In this document: positions 48,619 through 57,086 of the stretch, piece after piece
Layout: the number at the start of each line of letters is the position of its first letter
How positions within the stretch are numbered: position 1 is the first letter of the stretch
Assembly: GCF_000406925.1 (NCBI RefSeq)
Contig: NZ_KE136347.1
Span: 286,025 to 350,024, forward strand
Direction of reading: 5' to 3'
DNA length: 64,000 bases
Origin: Enterococcus columbae DSM 7374 = ATCC 51263
GTDB taxonomy: Bacteria > Bacillota > Bacilli > Lactobacillales > Enterococcaceae
Program-made: the position numbers and the translations under genes
Notes under the pieces: generated by a model
What the model was told of the DNA's origin: nothing
The model's input: only the letters and a program-made list of their open reading frames with translations
Databases searched by the model: none

Positions 48619-48652
48619 AAAAGGATAAATGGGGGCCCTTGTTTATCCTTTT
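48619..48652 (+). terminator. Terminator after the 31-aa peptide gene
   Basis: AAAAGGATAAA (48619-48629) pairs with TTTATCCTTTT (48642-48652), an 11-bp perfect stem. Confidence 0.85.
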
Positions 48653-48720
48653 AGGATGGATTAGTTGTTTCTTAAATTTTCAAAATATTTAGTGTTTTCA
48701 CTATCAAAATGTGGATAAAT

Positions 48721-48729
48721 TGATATAAT
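48721..48729 (+). promoter_or_regulatory. Extended -10 promoter of the aminotransferase gene
   Basis: TGATATAAT with a perfect TATAAT (48724-48729); no clear -35. Confidence 0.55.
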
Positions 48730-48774
48730 GGACGAAAGACTACTTTGCTGGTAGTAAAGAAAAGAGGAAGACGA

Positions 48775-49992
48775 ATGAGAAGGTTTGAAAAATCACATAA
48801 ATTAGACCACGTTAGCTATGATGTTCGTGGCCCTGTTTTGGAAGAAGCCGAACGTATGCAAGAAAATGGTATCTCAATTTTGAAATTAAATACGGGAAAT
48901 CCTGCCCCATTTGGTTTTGAAGCGCCAAATGAGATTATCCGAGATTTAATTATGAATGTCAGACACTCAGAAGGCTATTCTGATTCAAAAGGTATTTTTT
49001 CTGCACGTAAAGCGATTGAGCAGTATTATCAATTATTGAAATTTCCTAATTTATCAATTAATGATATTTATACGGGTAATGGGGTGAGCGAATTAATCAC
49101 CATGTCCATGCAGGCTTTGTGCAATAATGGGGATGAGGTATTGGTACCAATGCCTGATTATCCACTATGGACAGCTTCTGTTTCACTAGCTGGAGGGAAT
49201 CCTGTTCATTATATCTGTGATGAAGAAAGCGAATGGTATCCAGATATTGCTGATATTCGTTCTAAAATTACTGCTAAAACTAAGGCAATTGTCTTGATTA
49301 ATCCTAATAATCCGACTGGTTCCGTTTATCCAAAAGAAATTTTAGAACAAATTGTTGAAATTGCTCGTGAATTTGAGCTGATGATATTTTCTGATGAGAT
49401 ATACGATCGTTTGGTTATGGATGACTATAAGCATATTCCAATTGCAACCTTAGCACCTGATTGTTTTGTGGTCACTTTTGGCGGCTTATCTAAATCTCAT
49501 CGGGTGGCAGGTTTCCGTGTGGGTTGGATGGTCTTGACGGGTAAAAAATCAATCGCTAAAGATTACATCGAGGGCTTAAACATGCTGGCTTCTATGCGTT
49601 TGTGTTCAAATGTGTTATCACAGCAAATCGTCCAAACAGCTTTGGGTGGAATTCAAAGTGTAGATGAATTATTATTACCAGGGGGTCGCATTTATGAACA
49701 ACGCGAATTTGTTTATAAAGCGGTAAACGACATTCCTGGATTATCCGCAGTTAAACCTAAGGCTGCCTTTTACATGTTTCCAAAAATTGACACCAAAAAA
49801 TTCAATATCACCAATGATGAGCAGTTTGTGTTAGACTTTTTACACGAACATCATGTACTAATGGTTCATGGTGGCGGATTTAATTGGTTAAAACCTGATC
49901 ACTTTAGAATTGTTTATTTACCAAATCTGGATGATTTAAAACTGACGATGGATAAGATGCGTACCTTCCTAGCAACTTATCGTCAAAAATAA
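48775..49992 (+). CDS. PLP-dependent aminotransferase, AlaT/AlaA-like
   Basis: Class I/II aminotransferase of 405 aa, closest in pattern to the alanine-synthesising YfbQ/AlaA group: SHKLDHVSYDVRGPVLEEAERMQENGISILKLNTGNPAPFGFEAP, GNGVSELITMSMQAL, INPNNPTGSVY, FSDEIYDRLVMD and the PLP lysine K240 in GGLSKSHRVAGFRVGW. It most likely makes alanine from pyruvate and glutamate; the exact amino acid is inferred. The ATG at 48775 with AAGAGGAAG upstream is preferred over the frame extension to 48745. Confidence 0.9.
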   Translation: MRRFEKSHKLDHVSYDVRGPVLEEAERMQENGISILKLNTGNPAPFGFEAPNEIIRDLIMNVRHSEGYSDSKGIFSARKAIEQYYQLLKFPNLSINDIYTGNGVSELITMSMQALCNNGDEVLVPMPDYPLWTASVSLAGGNPVHYICDEESEWYPDIADIRSKITAKTKAIVLINPNNPTGSVYPKEILEQIVEIAREFELMIFSDEIYDRLVMDDYKHIPIATLAPDCFVVTFGGLSKSHRVAGFRVGWMVLTGKKSIAKDYIEGLNMLASMRLCSNVLSQQIVQTALGGIQSVDELLLPGGRIYEQREFVYKAVNDIPGLSAVKPKAAFYMFPKIDTKKFNITNDEQFVLDFLHEHHVLMVHGGGFNWLKPDHFRIVYLPNLDDLKLTMDKMRTFLATYRQK

Positions 49993-50004
49993 TGAATTTT
50001 ACAT

Positions 50005-50041
50005 GGCCTTGAAAGTGAATATAGCTTGCTAGGCCTTTTTT
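50005..50041 (+). terminator. Weak terminator after the aminotransferase gene
   Basis: GGCCT (50005-50009) and AGGCC (50031-50035) followed by TTTTTTT; the stem is only five base pairs. Confidence 0.45.
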
Positions 50042-50064
50042 TATGACTAGAAAGGGTAGAATAT

Positions 50065-51243
50065 ATGCACGATTTTTTAGATACATATTTTCAGTGGTAT
50101 CCTGATACCAAGCTAGAGAGCTATCCCACAGCTTTTCATCAGACCTTAAGTCAGCAGCAAAGAACCGCCTTTTACCTGGAATTATCTGCTGAGCAACAAA
50201 TTCAATTAGAGCATCATCGTAAATATGAATTACGTTCACGCTTTACAACCTATGACTATCTTAAAGCGACCAATTGGCAATTTGATGAATATATTGTGGA
50301 TTATCATTATCCGCATAGCAATCCCGGGTTACATTGTCAATGTGGCAAAAAATTAAAATATCAGTTTATATTAGTTTCAAAAGATCATCAAGAAAAAATG
50401 GCCTTGGGGATTCAACATTTTTCTGATCATTTGGGAGTATCTACCAAGGTTGCTAATGAAATAAAAAAAGGCTTATCCCAAGTTGATTTTGGTATTGATG
50501 AAATTTTATGGTTATACCATCAAAATCGTCGTTTTCCACAAGAGTTGTGGCGGCGCTATTGCTTTGCGCATTATCGCAACAGTTTTTTAAGTAAGCCTAT
50601 TGCGTTTAATCATCAATTAGCCAAGCGACTAGCAGCGTTTAAACAAGCGGACTTGCCCATTTATATTGTTGATTTTCAAGCGGCTTTACGTGAAATAAGG
50701 TTAGTTAATCAAGCCTTTCATCAATTGGAAAAACCACTAAAAACCATCGGGACTCAAGAGAATTTTCAACATTTCTTGCAGGATTTTGGCAATGATTTAT
50801 TAACCAGTGACTTTAATTATTGGCAGCCTGAAAAGCACTGTTATACATCTACTGCTAGAACTTTATTTAAAACGAAGCGACTTTCTCAACAAGTCTTGTA
50901 TCAAAAGTTAATCGAACAATTATTAAGCTTAAATCAATTGCCTACTATCGAACAAAAGCAAGCGATTTTTCAGCAACAAGCGCAGCAATTTCCACTAAAT
51001 AGCTTTACTAAGGAGTGTCTTGATTTTATCCTAGCTAAATATCTTCAATATGGGTTCAAGCGAAATTTTTTTGTTAGCTTACCACGAAATTTACGGCAAA
51101 AGCTCCAAAAGGGGATTAAATTGCAACAGGCTAAACCACAGATTAACCAATATGTGCAGTCATTAGCAGATCACTTAGCAGATGTTCCGAAGCTTTACCA
51201 ACGAATCGTCCTTGAGCAATTATTGGAAAAATTATCAAGATAG
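50065..51243 (+). CDS. Unknown 392-aa protein with a CxCG motif
   Basis: I cannot name this family. The protein is soluble, Gln-, His- and Lys-rich, with no signal peptide. The one conserved-looking block is at residues ~85-150: PGLHCQCGKKLKYQFILVSKDHQEKMALGIQHFSDHLGVSTKVANEIKKGLSQVDFGIDEILW. A CxCG knuckle precedes a strand, and a GIQHF..HLG..AxEI helix-turn-helix-like stretch follows. The remainder is helical, with FKRNFFVSLPRNLRQKL near the end. AGAAAGGG precedes the ATG; pepC follows with its own ribosome binding site. A nucleic-acid-binding role is possible from the basic helices, but this is a guess. Confidence 0.82.
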   Translation: MHDFLDTYFQWYPDTKLESYPTAFHQTLSQQQRTAFYLELSAEQQIQLEHHRKYELRSRFTTYDYLKATNWQFDEYIVDYHYPHSNPGLHCQCGKKLKYQFILVSKDHQEKMALGIQHFSDHLGVSTKVANEIKKGLSQVDFGIDEILWLYHQNRRFPQELWRRYCFAHYRNSFLSKPIAFNHQLAKRLAAFKQADLPIYIVDFQAALREIRLVNQAFHQLEKPLKTIGTQENFQHFLQDFGNDLLTSDFNYWQPEKHCYTSTARTLFKTKRLSQQVLYQKLIEQLLSLNQLPTIEQKQAIFQQQAQQFPLNSFTKECLDFILAKYLQYGFKRNFFVSLPRNLRQKLQKGIKLQQAKPQINQYVQSLADHLADVPKLYQRIVLEQLLEKLSR

Positions 51244-51295
51244 CTTGTATTCTTTAGATAACAGGTGTAGGATATAGAACAAAAGGGGTGTTCAT

Positions 51296-52618
51296 ATGGA
51301 AATTACATTAGAAAATTTAGCGACCTTACAAGCCGACTATTTAAAAAATGAAAAATTAATCGCAATGCAAAATGCATTATTTGAAAATGATTTAACAAAA
51401 ATCGCTTCTAGTCAACAGGCTAAAGCACAACAGCCTTTTGTCTTTTCGATTGATTTAAAAACACATGGCGTTACTTCACAATTGCAATCAGGACGTTGCT
51501 GGTTGTTTTCTGGGTTAAACGTCTTAAGAGAGGCTTTAATTAAGGAGTTAAAGATTGAAGGGGATTTTGAACTTTCTCAAAATTATCTAGCCTTTTATGA
51601 TAAATTGGAAAAAGCAAATTGGTTTATGGAATGTGTGAAAAAAGAATTAGCACATGATTTGGACAGTGAAAAAATGCGCTTTTTATTAGAAGGGGCAGTA
51701 AGCGATGGCGGACAATGGAACATGCTTGTTTCCTTAATTGAAAAATATGGTATCTGTCCGAAAGATGCCTATCCAGAAAGTTTTCAAGCTGGTCATACCC
51801 GTAAAATGAATCGTTTAATTAATCGTCGGTTACGTAAATTTGCTGCTGAGGCAAAAGCAGCTTTTGATCAAGGTCAGCAAGATAAAATCGATCGTTTGCA
51901 AGCACAAACTTTAAAAGAAGTCTATCAGTTTATCGCTGCAAATTTTGGTGTGCCACCGAAAGAATTTGTCTTTGAATATTATGATCAAAATCATCAAGCG
52001 AAAGCTAAGCATTTAACTGCTCATGAGCTTTATCAATTAACTAATTTAAATTTGGCCGATTATGTCAATGTCATTCATGGACCAACTCAGGATAAACCTT
52101 TTTATCAGACTTTTACGGTTGAATATTTAGGAAATGTGGTTGACGGTCAAAAAGTACAATTGCTTAATTTGCCGTTAGATGAGTTTAAGCAAGCTGCAAT
52201 TAAACAAATGCAAGCCGGTGAGTTTGTTTGGTTTGGCTGTGATTGCTCACAAGATGGTCATCGAGAAGCTGGACTATGGGATGATGCCTATTTCCAATAT
52301 GAACATGCGTTTGATTTAGATTTACAAATGTCTAAAGAAGCGATGTTAATCAGTAAAGAAAGTGCCATGAATCATGCCATGGTCTTTTCAGGGGTTCATT
52401 TGGTCGATGATGTTGCGAAACGTTGGAAAATCGAGAATTCTTGGGGTGAAAAAGTCGGTCATAAGGGGTACTTTATTGCAAGTGATTCTTGGTTTGATCA
52501 ATACGTGTATGTGGTGGCGATTCACAAACGCTTTTTATCTGAAAAAGCTTTGGCTGCTTTAGAGCAAGAAGCAATAATGTTGAAACCATGGGACGCATTT
52601 GGCACATTAGCCGATTAA
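51296..52618 (+). CDS. pepC: Aminopeptidase C
   Basis: Cytoplasmic C1B cysteine aminopeptidase (bleomycin hydrolase family) used in peptide utilisation. The 440 aa have catalytic C68 (QSGRCWLFSGLN), H360 (MNHAMVFSG) and N381 (KIENSWGEKVGHKGYF). The insert regions and C-terminal tail ending in ...FGTLAD match the family, whose C-terminus reaches into the active site. AAAAGGGG precedes the ATG. It is monocistronic with a terminator behind. Confidence 0.95.
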   Translation: MEITLENLATLQADYLKNEKLIAMQNALFENDLTKIASSQQAKAQQPFVFSIDLKTHGVTSQLQSGRCWLFSGLNVLREALIKELKIEGDFELSQNYLAFYDKLEKANWFMECVKKELAHDLDSEKMRFLLEGAVSDGGQWNMLVSLIEKYGICPKDAYPESFQAGHTRKMNRLINRRLRKFAAEAKAAFDQGQQDKIDRLQAQTLKEVYQFIAANFGVPPKEFVFEYYDQNHQAKAKHLTAHELYQLTNLNLADYVNVIHGPTQDKPFYQTFTVEYLGNVVDGQKVQLLNLPLDEFKQAAIKQMQAGEFVWFGCDCSQDGHREAGLWDDAYFQYEHAFDLDLQMSKEAMLISKESAMNHAMVFSGVHLVDDVAKRWKIENSWGEKVGHKGYFIASDSWFDQYVYVVAIHKRFLSEKALAALEQEAIMLKPWDAFGTLAD

Positions 52619-52650
52619 ATCAGTTTTTTTATTCGGATGCAATCAAGTTA

Positions 52651-52690
52651 AAAAGTAGTCGCTATTGGTAAACGGTAGTGGCTACTTTTT
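52651..52690 (+). terminator. Terminator after pepC
   Basis: AAAAGTAGTCGCTA (52651-52664) pairs with TAGTGGCTACTTTTT (52676-52690), with one wobble or mismatch. Confidence 0.8.
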
Positions 52691-52706
52691 ATAATAACTG
52701 AAAGAA

Positions 52707-52735
52707 TTGACATTTACACAAGTAAACGTTAAAAT
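52707..52735 (+). promoter_or_regulatory. Promoter of tRNA-Leu
   Basis: Perfect TTGACA (52707-52712), 17-bp spacer, TAAAAT (52730-52735), 16 bp before the mature tRNA. Confidence 0.8.
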
Positions 52736-52751
52736 AAAAAGGTATTTTAAT

Positions 52752-52834
52752 GCAGATGTGGTGGAATTGGCAGACACGCACGCTTGAGGGGCGTGTGAGC
52801 ATCGCTCGTGTGGGTTCGAGTCCCATCGTCTGCA
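52752..52834 (+). tRNA. tRNA-Leu (GAG)
   Basis: Class II tRNA with acceptor arms GCAGATG and CGTCTGC (one G-U), D loop GGAATTGGCAGAC, anticodon stem CACGC/GCGTG around loop TTGAGGG (anticodon GAG), a long variable arm TGAGC-ATC-GCTCG, T arm with GGTTCGAGTCC, and discriminator A. The 3' CCA is not encoded. It is a single-gene unit with its own promoter and terminator. Confidence 0.95.
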
Positions 52835-52850
52835 TTTTATTGAAACAAAG

Positions 52851-52900
52851 GATAGCGATTGTAATGAGTATCGTTACTTATTACAATCGCTATCTTTTTT
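52851..52900. terminator. Terminator of tRNA-Leu, facing proC
   Basis: A perfect 15-bp stem, GATAGCGATTGTAAT (52851-52865) with its complement at 52880-52894, followed by TTTTTT. proC ends in the T tract from the other side. Confidence 0.9.
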
Positions 52901-53714
52901 ATTTTTTATTTTGCATTTCTTGATCTTTGTTGATAGTAGCATCAATCCCTTTAACGACACTAGTCATAAAATTCGCTTCTTCCATAGCCAATAGACCAGC
53001 CACAGTCGTTCCACCAGGTGAACAAACGGTATCAATCAAATCCCATGGAGACTGATTCGCATCTAATACCATTTGTGCACTACCTAATACAGCTTGAGCT
53101 GCAATTTGAGTACTTAACTGTTTAGGTAAGCCGTGTTTAACTGCTGCGCGAGCCAGTGCATCGATAAAAAGATAAGCATAGGCTGGTGAGCTACCAGCAA
53201 TTGCCGTAAAAGCTGAAAAATCTTTTTCGGCCAATACCCAAGCTTTTCCTACAGCATTAAACATTGCAACGATTTGTTCAAGCTTATCATCAGTTGTATA
53301 CTCATTGCCACAAATAGCTGCCGCTCCTAAACCAACCATTGCATTGACGTTTGGCATGATACGAATAATCGGTAGCGTACAATCCTGACCAATTGCATTT
53401 TTCAGCTGACTTAAGGTTGTACCAGCTGCAATCGAAAGGATGGTCAACTGTTTTTCTTTTATTAAATCAGCATATTTACTGATTAAAGAAAGAATAATAT
53501 TGGGTTTGACCGCAAACATTAAAGTATCGACCTGGTTAATAACCTCGGTTTCACTTTGGCAAATTTGTAAGTGATAGTCTTTAGCTAATTGTGCTAACCG
53601 TTTAGGATGATGGTCATAGACATAAATCGCCTCACCCTTAATAAAATCTTTTTCGACAATGCCTTTAATAATTGCACTAGCCATGTTACCGACACCAATA
53701 AAGCCTAATTTCAT
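52899..53714 (-). CDS. proC: Pyrroline-5-carboxylate reductase
   Basis: Last step of proline synthesis, NAD(P)H-dependent. The 271 aa start with KLGFIGVGNMASAIIKG (dinucleotide loop), then MFAVKPN, LPIIRIMPNVNAMVGLG, and the C-terminal GSSPAYAYLFIDALARAAVKHGLP and SPGGTTVAGLLAME signature. ATG 53714 lies 8 bases after GAGGTG; the TTG just upstream is less likely. It is monocistronic. Confidence 0.95.
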   Translation of the reverse strand: MKLGFIGVGNMASAIIKGIVEKDFIKGEAIYVYDHHPKRLAQLAKDYHLQICQSETEVINQVDTLMFAVKPNIILSLISKYADLIKEKQLTILSIAAGTTLSQLKNAIGQDCTLPIIRIMPNVNAMVGLGAAAICGNEYTTDDKLEQIVAMFNAVGKAWVLAEKDFSAFTAIAGSSPAYAYLFIDALARAAVKHGLPKQLSTQIAAQAVLGSAQMVLDANQSPWDLIDTVCSPGGTTVAGLLAMEEANFMTSVVKGIDATINKDQEMQNKK

Positions 53715-53861
53715 CAAGCGTTCACCTCATACATTCCTAACAAAACGTAAGTCTAATCTAAACAGTAAAATAGAGCTTTTGTTGGAATTATTTTTATTTA
53801 TTATATAAGCATACACGAAAAAGTGCAGAAAAGCTACCTTGCAAAATGGTATATACCGATA

Positions 53862-53890
53862 TTGACAATTGACGATAAAAAGCGTATGGT
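53862..53890 (+). promoter_or_regulatory. Predicted promoter of nagA
   Basis: Perfect TTGACA (53862-53867), 17-bp spacer, TATGGT (53885-53890). It lies inside the upstream extension of the nagA frame and so supports the later start codon. Confidence 0.6.
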
Positions 53891-53924
53891 AAAGGTAGTA
53901 AAAGAGTTTAAGGAAGTGGAACGA

Positions 53925-55082
53925 ATGAAACAATATATCCATGCCGCCCAGTTTTTCTTTACTTCTGGGGTCAAAACAGGAGGGTATTTGGCTATTATCG
54001 ACGGAAAATTTGGCGAATATGTTGAAAATCGGCCAAATGATGGTGAAATCATTGAATATCCTAATTCTTGGATTGCGCCAGGCTTGGTGGATACCCATAT
54101 TCATGGTTATAAAAATCATGATGTGATGGATAATGATGCAAATGGAATACAAATCATGTCAGAGGCTTTATTAGAATGTGGCGTAACCTCATTTTTACCC
54201 ACAACATTGACGTCTAGTCGTGAGCGTTTGTTAGCTGTAGCTAAAACAGTTGGTGAGGTAGCGACTCAAGTGAAAGGGGCAAAAATCCCTGGAATCTATT
54301 TTGAAGGGCCCTTTTTTACTGAAAAATATAAAGGAGCACAAAATCCTAATTACTTTTCAGATCCCTCTTTAGAAGTCTTTCACGAATGGCAAGCAGCAAG
54401 TGGCAATTTGATTAAGAAAATTGCCTTGGCACCAGAAAGAGAGGGAGTTGAAGCTTTTGTTGAAGCCTTGACAAAAGAAGGCGTAGTAGTAGCTTTAGGC
54501 CATAGTGATGCAACCTACGAGCAAGCACGTCAAGCAATCGATGCAGGCGCAAGTGTTTTCGTTCATGCGTTTAACGGAATGCGTGGTTTTACTCATCGTG
54601 AATTAGGAATGGCGGGTGCGATGTTAACTATCAAGGAAGTATTCGCTGAACTAATTGCGGATGGACATCATGTGCACCCTAAGGCAGTAGAATTATTAAT
54701 TCATTCGATTGGTTATGAAAAAGTGGCGCTAATTACTGATTGCATGATGGCCGGTGGAATGCCAGATGGAGACTACATCTTAGGTGAATTTCCGGTAAAA
54801 GTGGCCAATGGAACTGCACGCTTAAAAGAAGGAAATTTAGCTGGTAGTATCTTAAAATTATACCAAGGTATGCAAAATGTAGTGAAATGGGGAATTGCCA
54901 CCCCTTATCAAGCAGTTATGATGGCTAGTTATATTCCAGCAGTGAGTTGTAATATTGCGGATGTCTGTGGAGAAATCCGCAAAGGTCGAGCAGCTGATTT
55001 TATCGTATTGGATCAACAGATGAATTTACAAGCAACTTATTTGGATGGCGTTCAACGTTTTGCTGTTAAAGAAAATAAATAA
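53925..55082 (+). CDS. nagA: N-acetylglucosamine-6-phosphate deacetylase
   Basis: Deacetylates GlcNAc-6-P to glucosamine-6-P, joining cell-wall sugar recycling to glycolysis. The 385 aa have the amidohydrolase metal motif VDTHIHGYKNHDVMD, YFEGPFF, GHSDATYEQA, HAFNGMRGF, ADGHHVHP and the catalytic Asp in ALITDCMMAGGMPDG. The start at 53925 is chosen because AAGGAAGTGGAA lies upstream and the predicted promoter lies within the longer frame. nagB is not in the window. It receives the product of MurQ (0.2 kb). Confidence 0.94.
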   Translation: MKQYIHAAQFFFTSGVKTGGYLAIIDGKFGEYVENRPNDGEIIEYPNSWIAPGLVDTHIHGYKNHDVMDNDANGIQIMSEALLECGVTSFLPTTLTSSRERLLAVAKTVGEVATQVKGAKIPGIYFEGPFFTEKYKGAQNPNYFSDPSLEVFHEWQAASGNLIKKIALAPEREGVEAFVEALTKEGVVVALGHSDATYEQARQAIDAGASVFVHAFNGMRGFTHRELGMAGAMLTIKEVFAELIADGHHVHPKAVELLIHSIGYEKVALITDCMMAGGMPDGDYILGEFPVKVANGTARLKEGNLAGSILKLYQGMQNVVKWGIATPYQAVMMASYIPAVSCNIADVCGEIRKGRAADFIVLDQQMNLQATYLDGVQRFAVKENK

Positions 55083-55090
55083 TTGATTTT

Positions 55091-55125
55091 AAAGGTGTTG
55101 ACTTGAGTAAGTCAACACCTTTTTA
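55091..55125 (+). terminator. Terminator after nagA
   Basis: AAAGGTGTTGACT pairs with AGTCAACACCTTTTT, a 12-13 bp perfect stem with a 6-nt loop. Confidence 0.9.
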
Positions 55126-55258
55126 CCTCAAGGATGTTTAACGACTCGCCCAGCTACGAGAAAATTTGAGTGTTACTCGCCGTATGAAAAATGGTAGATT
55201 TATTTTTTTCAAACGGCGAGGCAAATTTTCCGAGTAGCTAGTCGTAAAACACAGATTA
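55126..55258. repeat. Palindromic repeat array, unit C
   Basis: Nearly closed palindrome. Left-arm blocks ACGACT, AGCTAC, AAAATTTG and CTCGCCGT are found in inverted complement in the right arm (ACGGCGAG, CAAATTTT, GTAGCT, AGTCGT), with two small internal loops (CGCCC and AGTGTTA). It starts with CCTCAAGGATGT and ends ACACAGATT. It is the first unit of a head-to-tail array. Confidence 0.8.
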
Positions 55259-55391
55259 CCTCAAGGATGTGAAGTAGCTCGCTCAGCTACGAGCAAATAA
55301 GCTCCAATCCGGCAATAAAATCCATAGTTTTTGAAGATTTTACTGCCAGATTGGCTTATTTGATGAAGTAGCTGCTTACAAAACACGGATT
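55259..55391. repeat. Palindromic repeat array, unit D
   Basis: The same plan as unit C with a different inner stem: CAAATAAGCTCCAATC and GGCAATAAAATC pair with GATTTTACTGCC and GATTGGCTTATTTG. The outer part AGCTAC pairs with GTAGCT. It begins CCTCAAGGATGT and ends ACACGGATT. The GGATGT of unit D lies 133 bp after that of unit C. Confidence 0.8.
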
Positions 55392-55455
55392 GTATAAAAG
55401 ATGTGAAGTAGCTCGCTCAGACACGAGCAAATTTACGTGCTACTTACTTAGCTAT
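55392..55455. repeat. Palindromic repeat array, unit E (half)
   Basis: It starts AAAGATGTGAAGTAGCTCGCTCAGACACGAGCAAAT-like (AGATGT at 55399-55404, 134 bp after the unit D motif) and then breaks off at ACGTGCTACTTACTTAGC. Only the left half is kept, about 70 bp before the next gene. Confidence 0.7.
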
Positions 55456-55525
55456 TTTTTTGGAATTCAAGCAATAATCATGATACAATCACTCTTAAAT
55501 AGAAAAGTAAATAGAGGTGGAACAT

Positions 55526-56485
55526 TTGAAAATTGGTCTTAGGACGCTAAAGACAGTGGTAGCTAGTGCGTTAGCGATGTTTATCGCTCAACAATTACAT
55601 TTACTTTATGCATCGGCTGCCGGCATTATTGCTATTTTAAGCTTGGGCAATACTAAGCGTGCATCGCTATCAGCTGGATTAGGGCGAATTTTTTCCTTAT
55701 TCATTGCGATTATCATTGCATTTATTTGTTTTCATTTATTCGGTTATTCTCCTTGGTCATTTGGCTTATTTTTATTAGTTTTTATCCCCGTTTCTGTACA
55801 GTTGAAAATTTCAGATGGTATTGTGGTGAATTCGGTATTGATTACACATTTTCTAGTGGAAAAGAGTTTTTCTCTACAAATGCTAATCAATGAGTCGCTA
55901 CTAATGTTAATAGGGGTTGGTCTTGCCTTATTGATGAATCTTTATATGCCTAGTATGCAAAAGGATTTGGAACAGGATATAGAGAAAATTGAAGAAGACT
56001 TTCGGACAATTATTTATGATTTAGCTGCTCATTTAAATTTAGAGAAAATTGCACCATTAGAAAAAAATTGTGAACGATTAAAGCAAAAAATCAGATTAGC
56101 TCAAAATCGCGCGCTTGTTCATCAAGAAAATCGTTGGACCTATGAGCAAGATTATTATACCGAGTATTTTTCGATGCGTAGAACGCAGGTCCGTTTATTA
56201 GTGGATATGGTAACGTTACTGAGTGAAATTAATGTGGATGGTCTCTTTGTGGATGATTTACGTAAGGTCTTGATAATGACGGCGCAGAATTTTGCCGAAG
56301 AGAATGATGGTCAACAAATTCTAGCAGAAATAGAAAAAGTTTATCAAGCCTATCGTGAAAAGGCCTTACCTCAATCGAGAGCGGAATTTGAAAATCGTGC
56401 ATTATTGTTTCAATTTTTACAATCTTTTAAAAGTTTTGTAGAAATTAAAGCTGTTTTTTATCAGGGAAAAGTAAAGTCTTTTTAA
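55526..56485 (+). CDS. ArAE_1-type (aromatic acid exporter family) membrane protein
   Basis: A 319-aa protein with about four to six N-terminal membrane helices (residues ~8-140; TVVASALAMFIAQQL, AAGIIAILSLGNTKRASL) and a C-terminal cytoplasmic helical domain (residues ~150-319) of ArAE_1_C type. The family name suggests export of aromatic acids, but the substrate of these Gram-positive members is not established. TTG 55526 follows AGAGGTGG by six bases and is preferred over the GTG 55517 inside the ribosome binding site. The next gene starts 75 bp downstream. Confidence 0.85.
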   Translation: MKIGLRTLKTVVASALAMFIAQQLHLLYASAAGIIAILSLGNTKRASLSAGLGRIFSLFIAIIIAFICFHLFGYSPWSFGLFLLVFIPVSVQLKISDGIVVNSVLITHFLVEKSFSLQMLINESLLMLIGVGLALLMNLYMPSMQKDLEQDIEKIEEDFRTIIYDLAAHLNLEKIAPLEKNCERLKQKIRLAQNRALVHQENRWTYEQDYYTEYFSMRRTQVRLLVDMVTLLSEINVDGLFVDDLRKVLIMTAQNFAEENDGQQILAEIEKVYQAYREKALPQSRAEFENRALLFQFLQSFKSFVEIKAVFYQGKVKSF

Positions 56486-56560
56486 AGTTTTAGTTTAAAA
56501 GTGCCAGAAAGTGGGCAAATGAAGAGGGATTCGCTAAAATAATTAAGAGGAGGTAAGATT

Positions 56561-57067
56561 ATGAATGATGTCTATTTAGCAATTATTCTCGATGTGATTA
56601 ATGAAAAATATTATTCAGAAAAGGTTTTTTGTCAAAATCAGTTGGCAATTGAAGAAAAGGATTGGCAGGCCTGGAAGTCAGGTCAGTATTCACTGACTCC
56701 TGAGCAAACGCAAAAAATAAAGAATCTATTCACTGATTATGAGTGGATGCTTTTTCAAAAAGTGTTAAGACAAACAGTTATTTATCCAGAAAAACGTAGT
56801 CAAGGTGTAATGGAATATCGTCAAATGAAGCTACAAATTGCCAGAAAATGGATGGATGGACAATTGGCAAAAATTGAATTATTAAATGACAGTTTAGAAA
56901 ATCAGGAGTTCCAAGCTTTATTAATCGCTGTGGGGATTGATTATGAACAATGGGGCTTTGATGATATTTTAACCTTTAGAATTCCAGCCCGCCTGCAAAA
57001 ACAATTAGCCAATGATCAAGTAAAATTACTTGATTGGTTTGATGCACAGATTCAAGAATTACAGTAA
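56561..57067 (+). CDS. Unknown 168-aa protein upstream of the glucosaminidase gene
   Basis: Not recognised. It is soluble and helical, with Trp- and Gln-rich stretches (EEKDWQAWKSGQYSLTPEQTQKIKNLF, AIGIDYEQWGFDDI-like end). The N-terminal ~50 residues resemble a degenerate Cro-like helix-turn-helix (LAIEEKDWQAWKSG..LTPEQTQKIKNLF), so a small regulator is possible. GGAGG lies before the ATG. The GH73 gene follows after 19 bp, suggesting one operon. Confidence 0.75.
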   Translation: MNDVYLAIILDVINEKYYSEKVFCQNQLAIEEKDWQAWKSGQYSLTPEQTQKIKNLFTDYEWMLFQKVLRQTVIYPEKRSQGVMEYRQMKLQIARKWMDGQLAKIELLNDSLENQEFQALLIAVGIDYEQWGFDDILTFRIPARLQKQLANDQVKLLDWFDAQIQELQ

Positions 57068-57086
57068 TTTTGAGTGGGAGTGAAGA

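Noticed and set aside
53727-54152. 141-codon minus-strand frame between proC and nagA
   Set aside because: Overlaps the nagA coding region and promoter, no ribosome binding site, and only Ile/Phe-rich low-complexity sequence.
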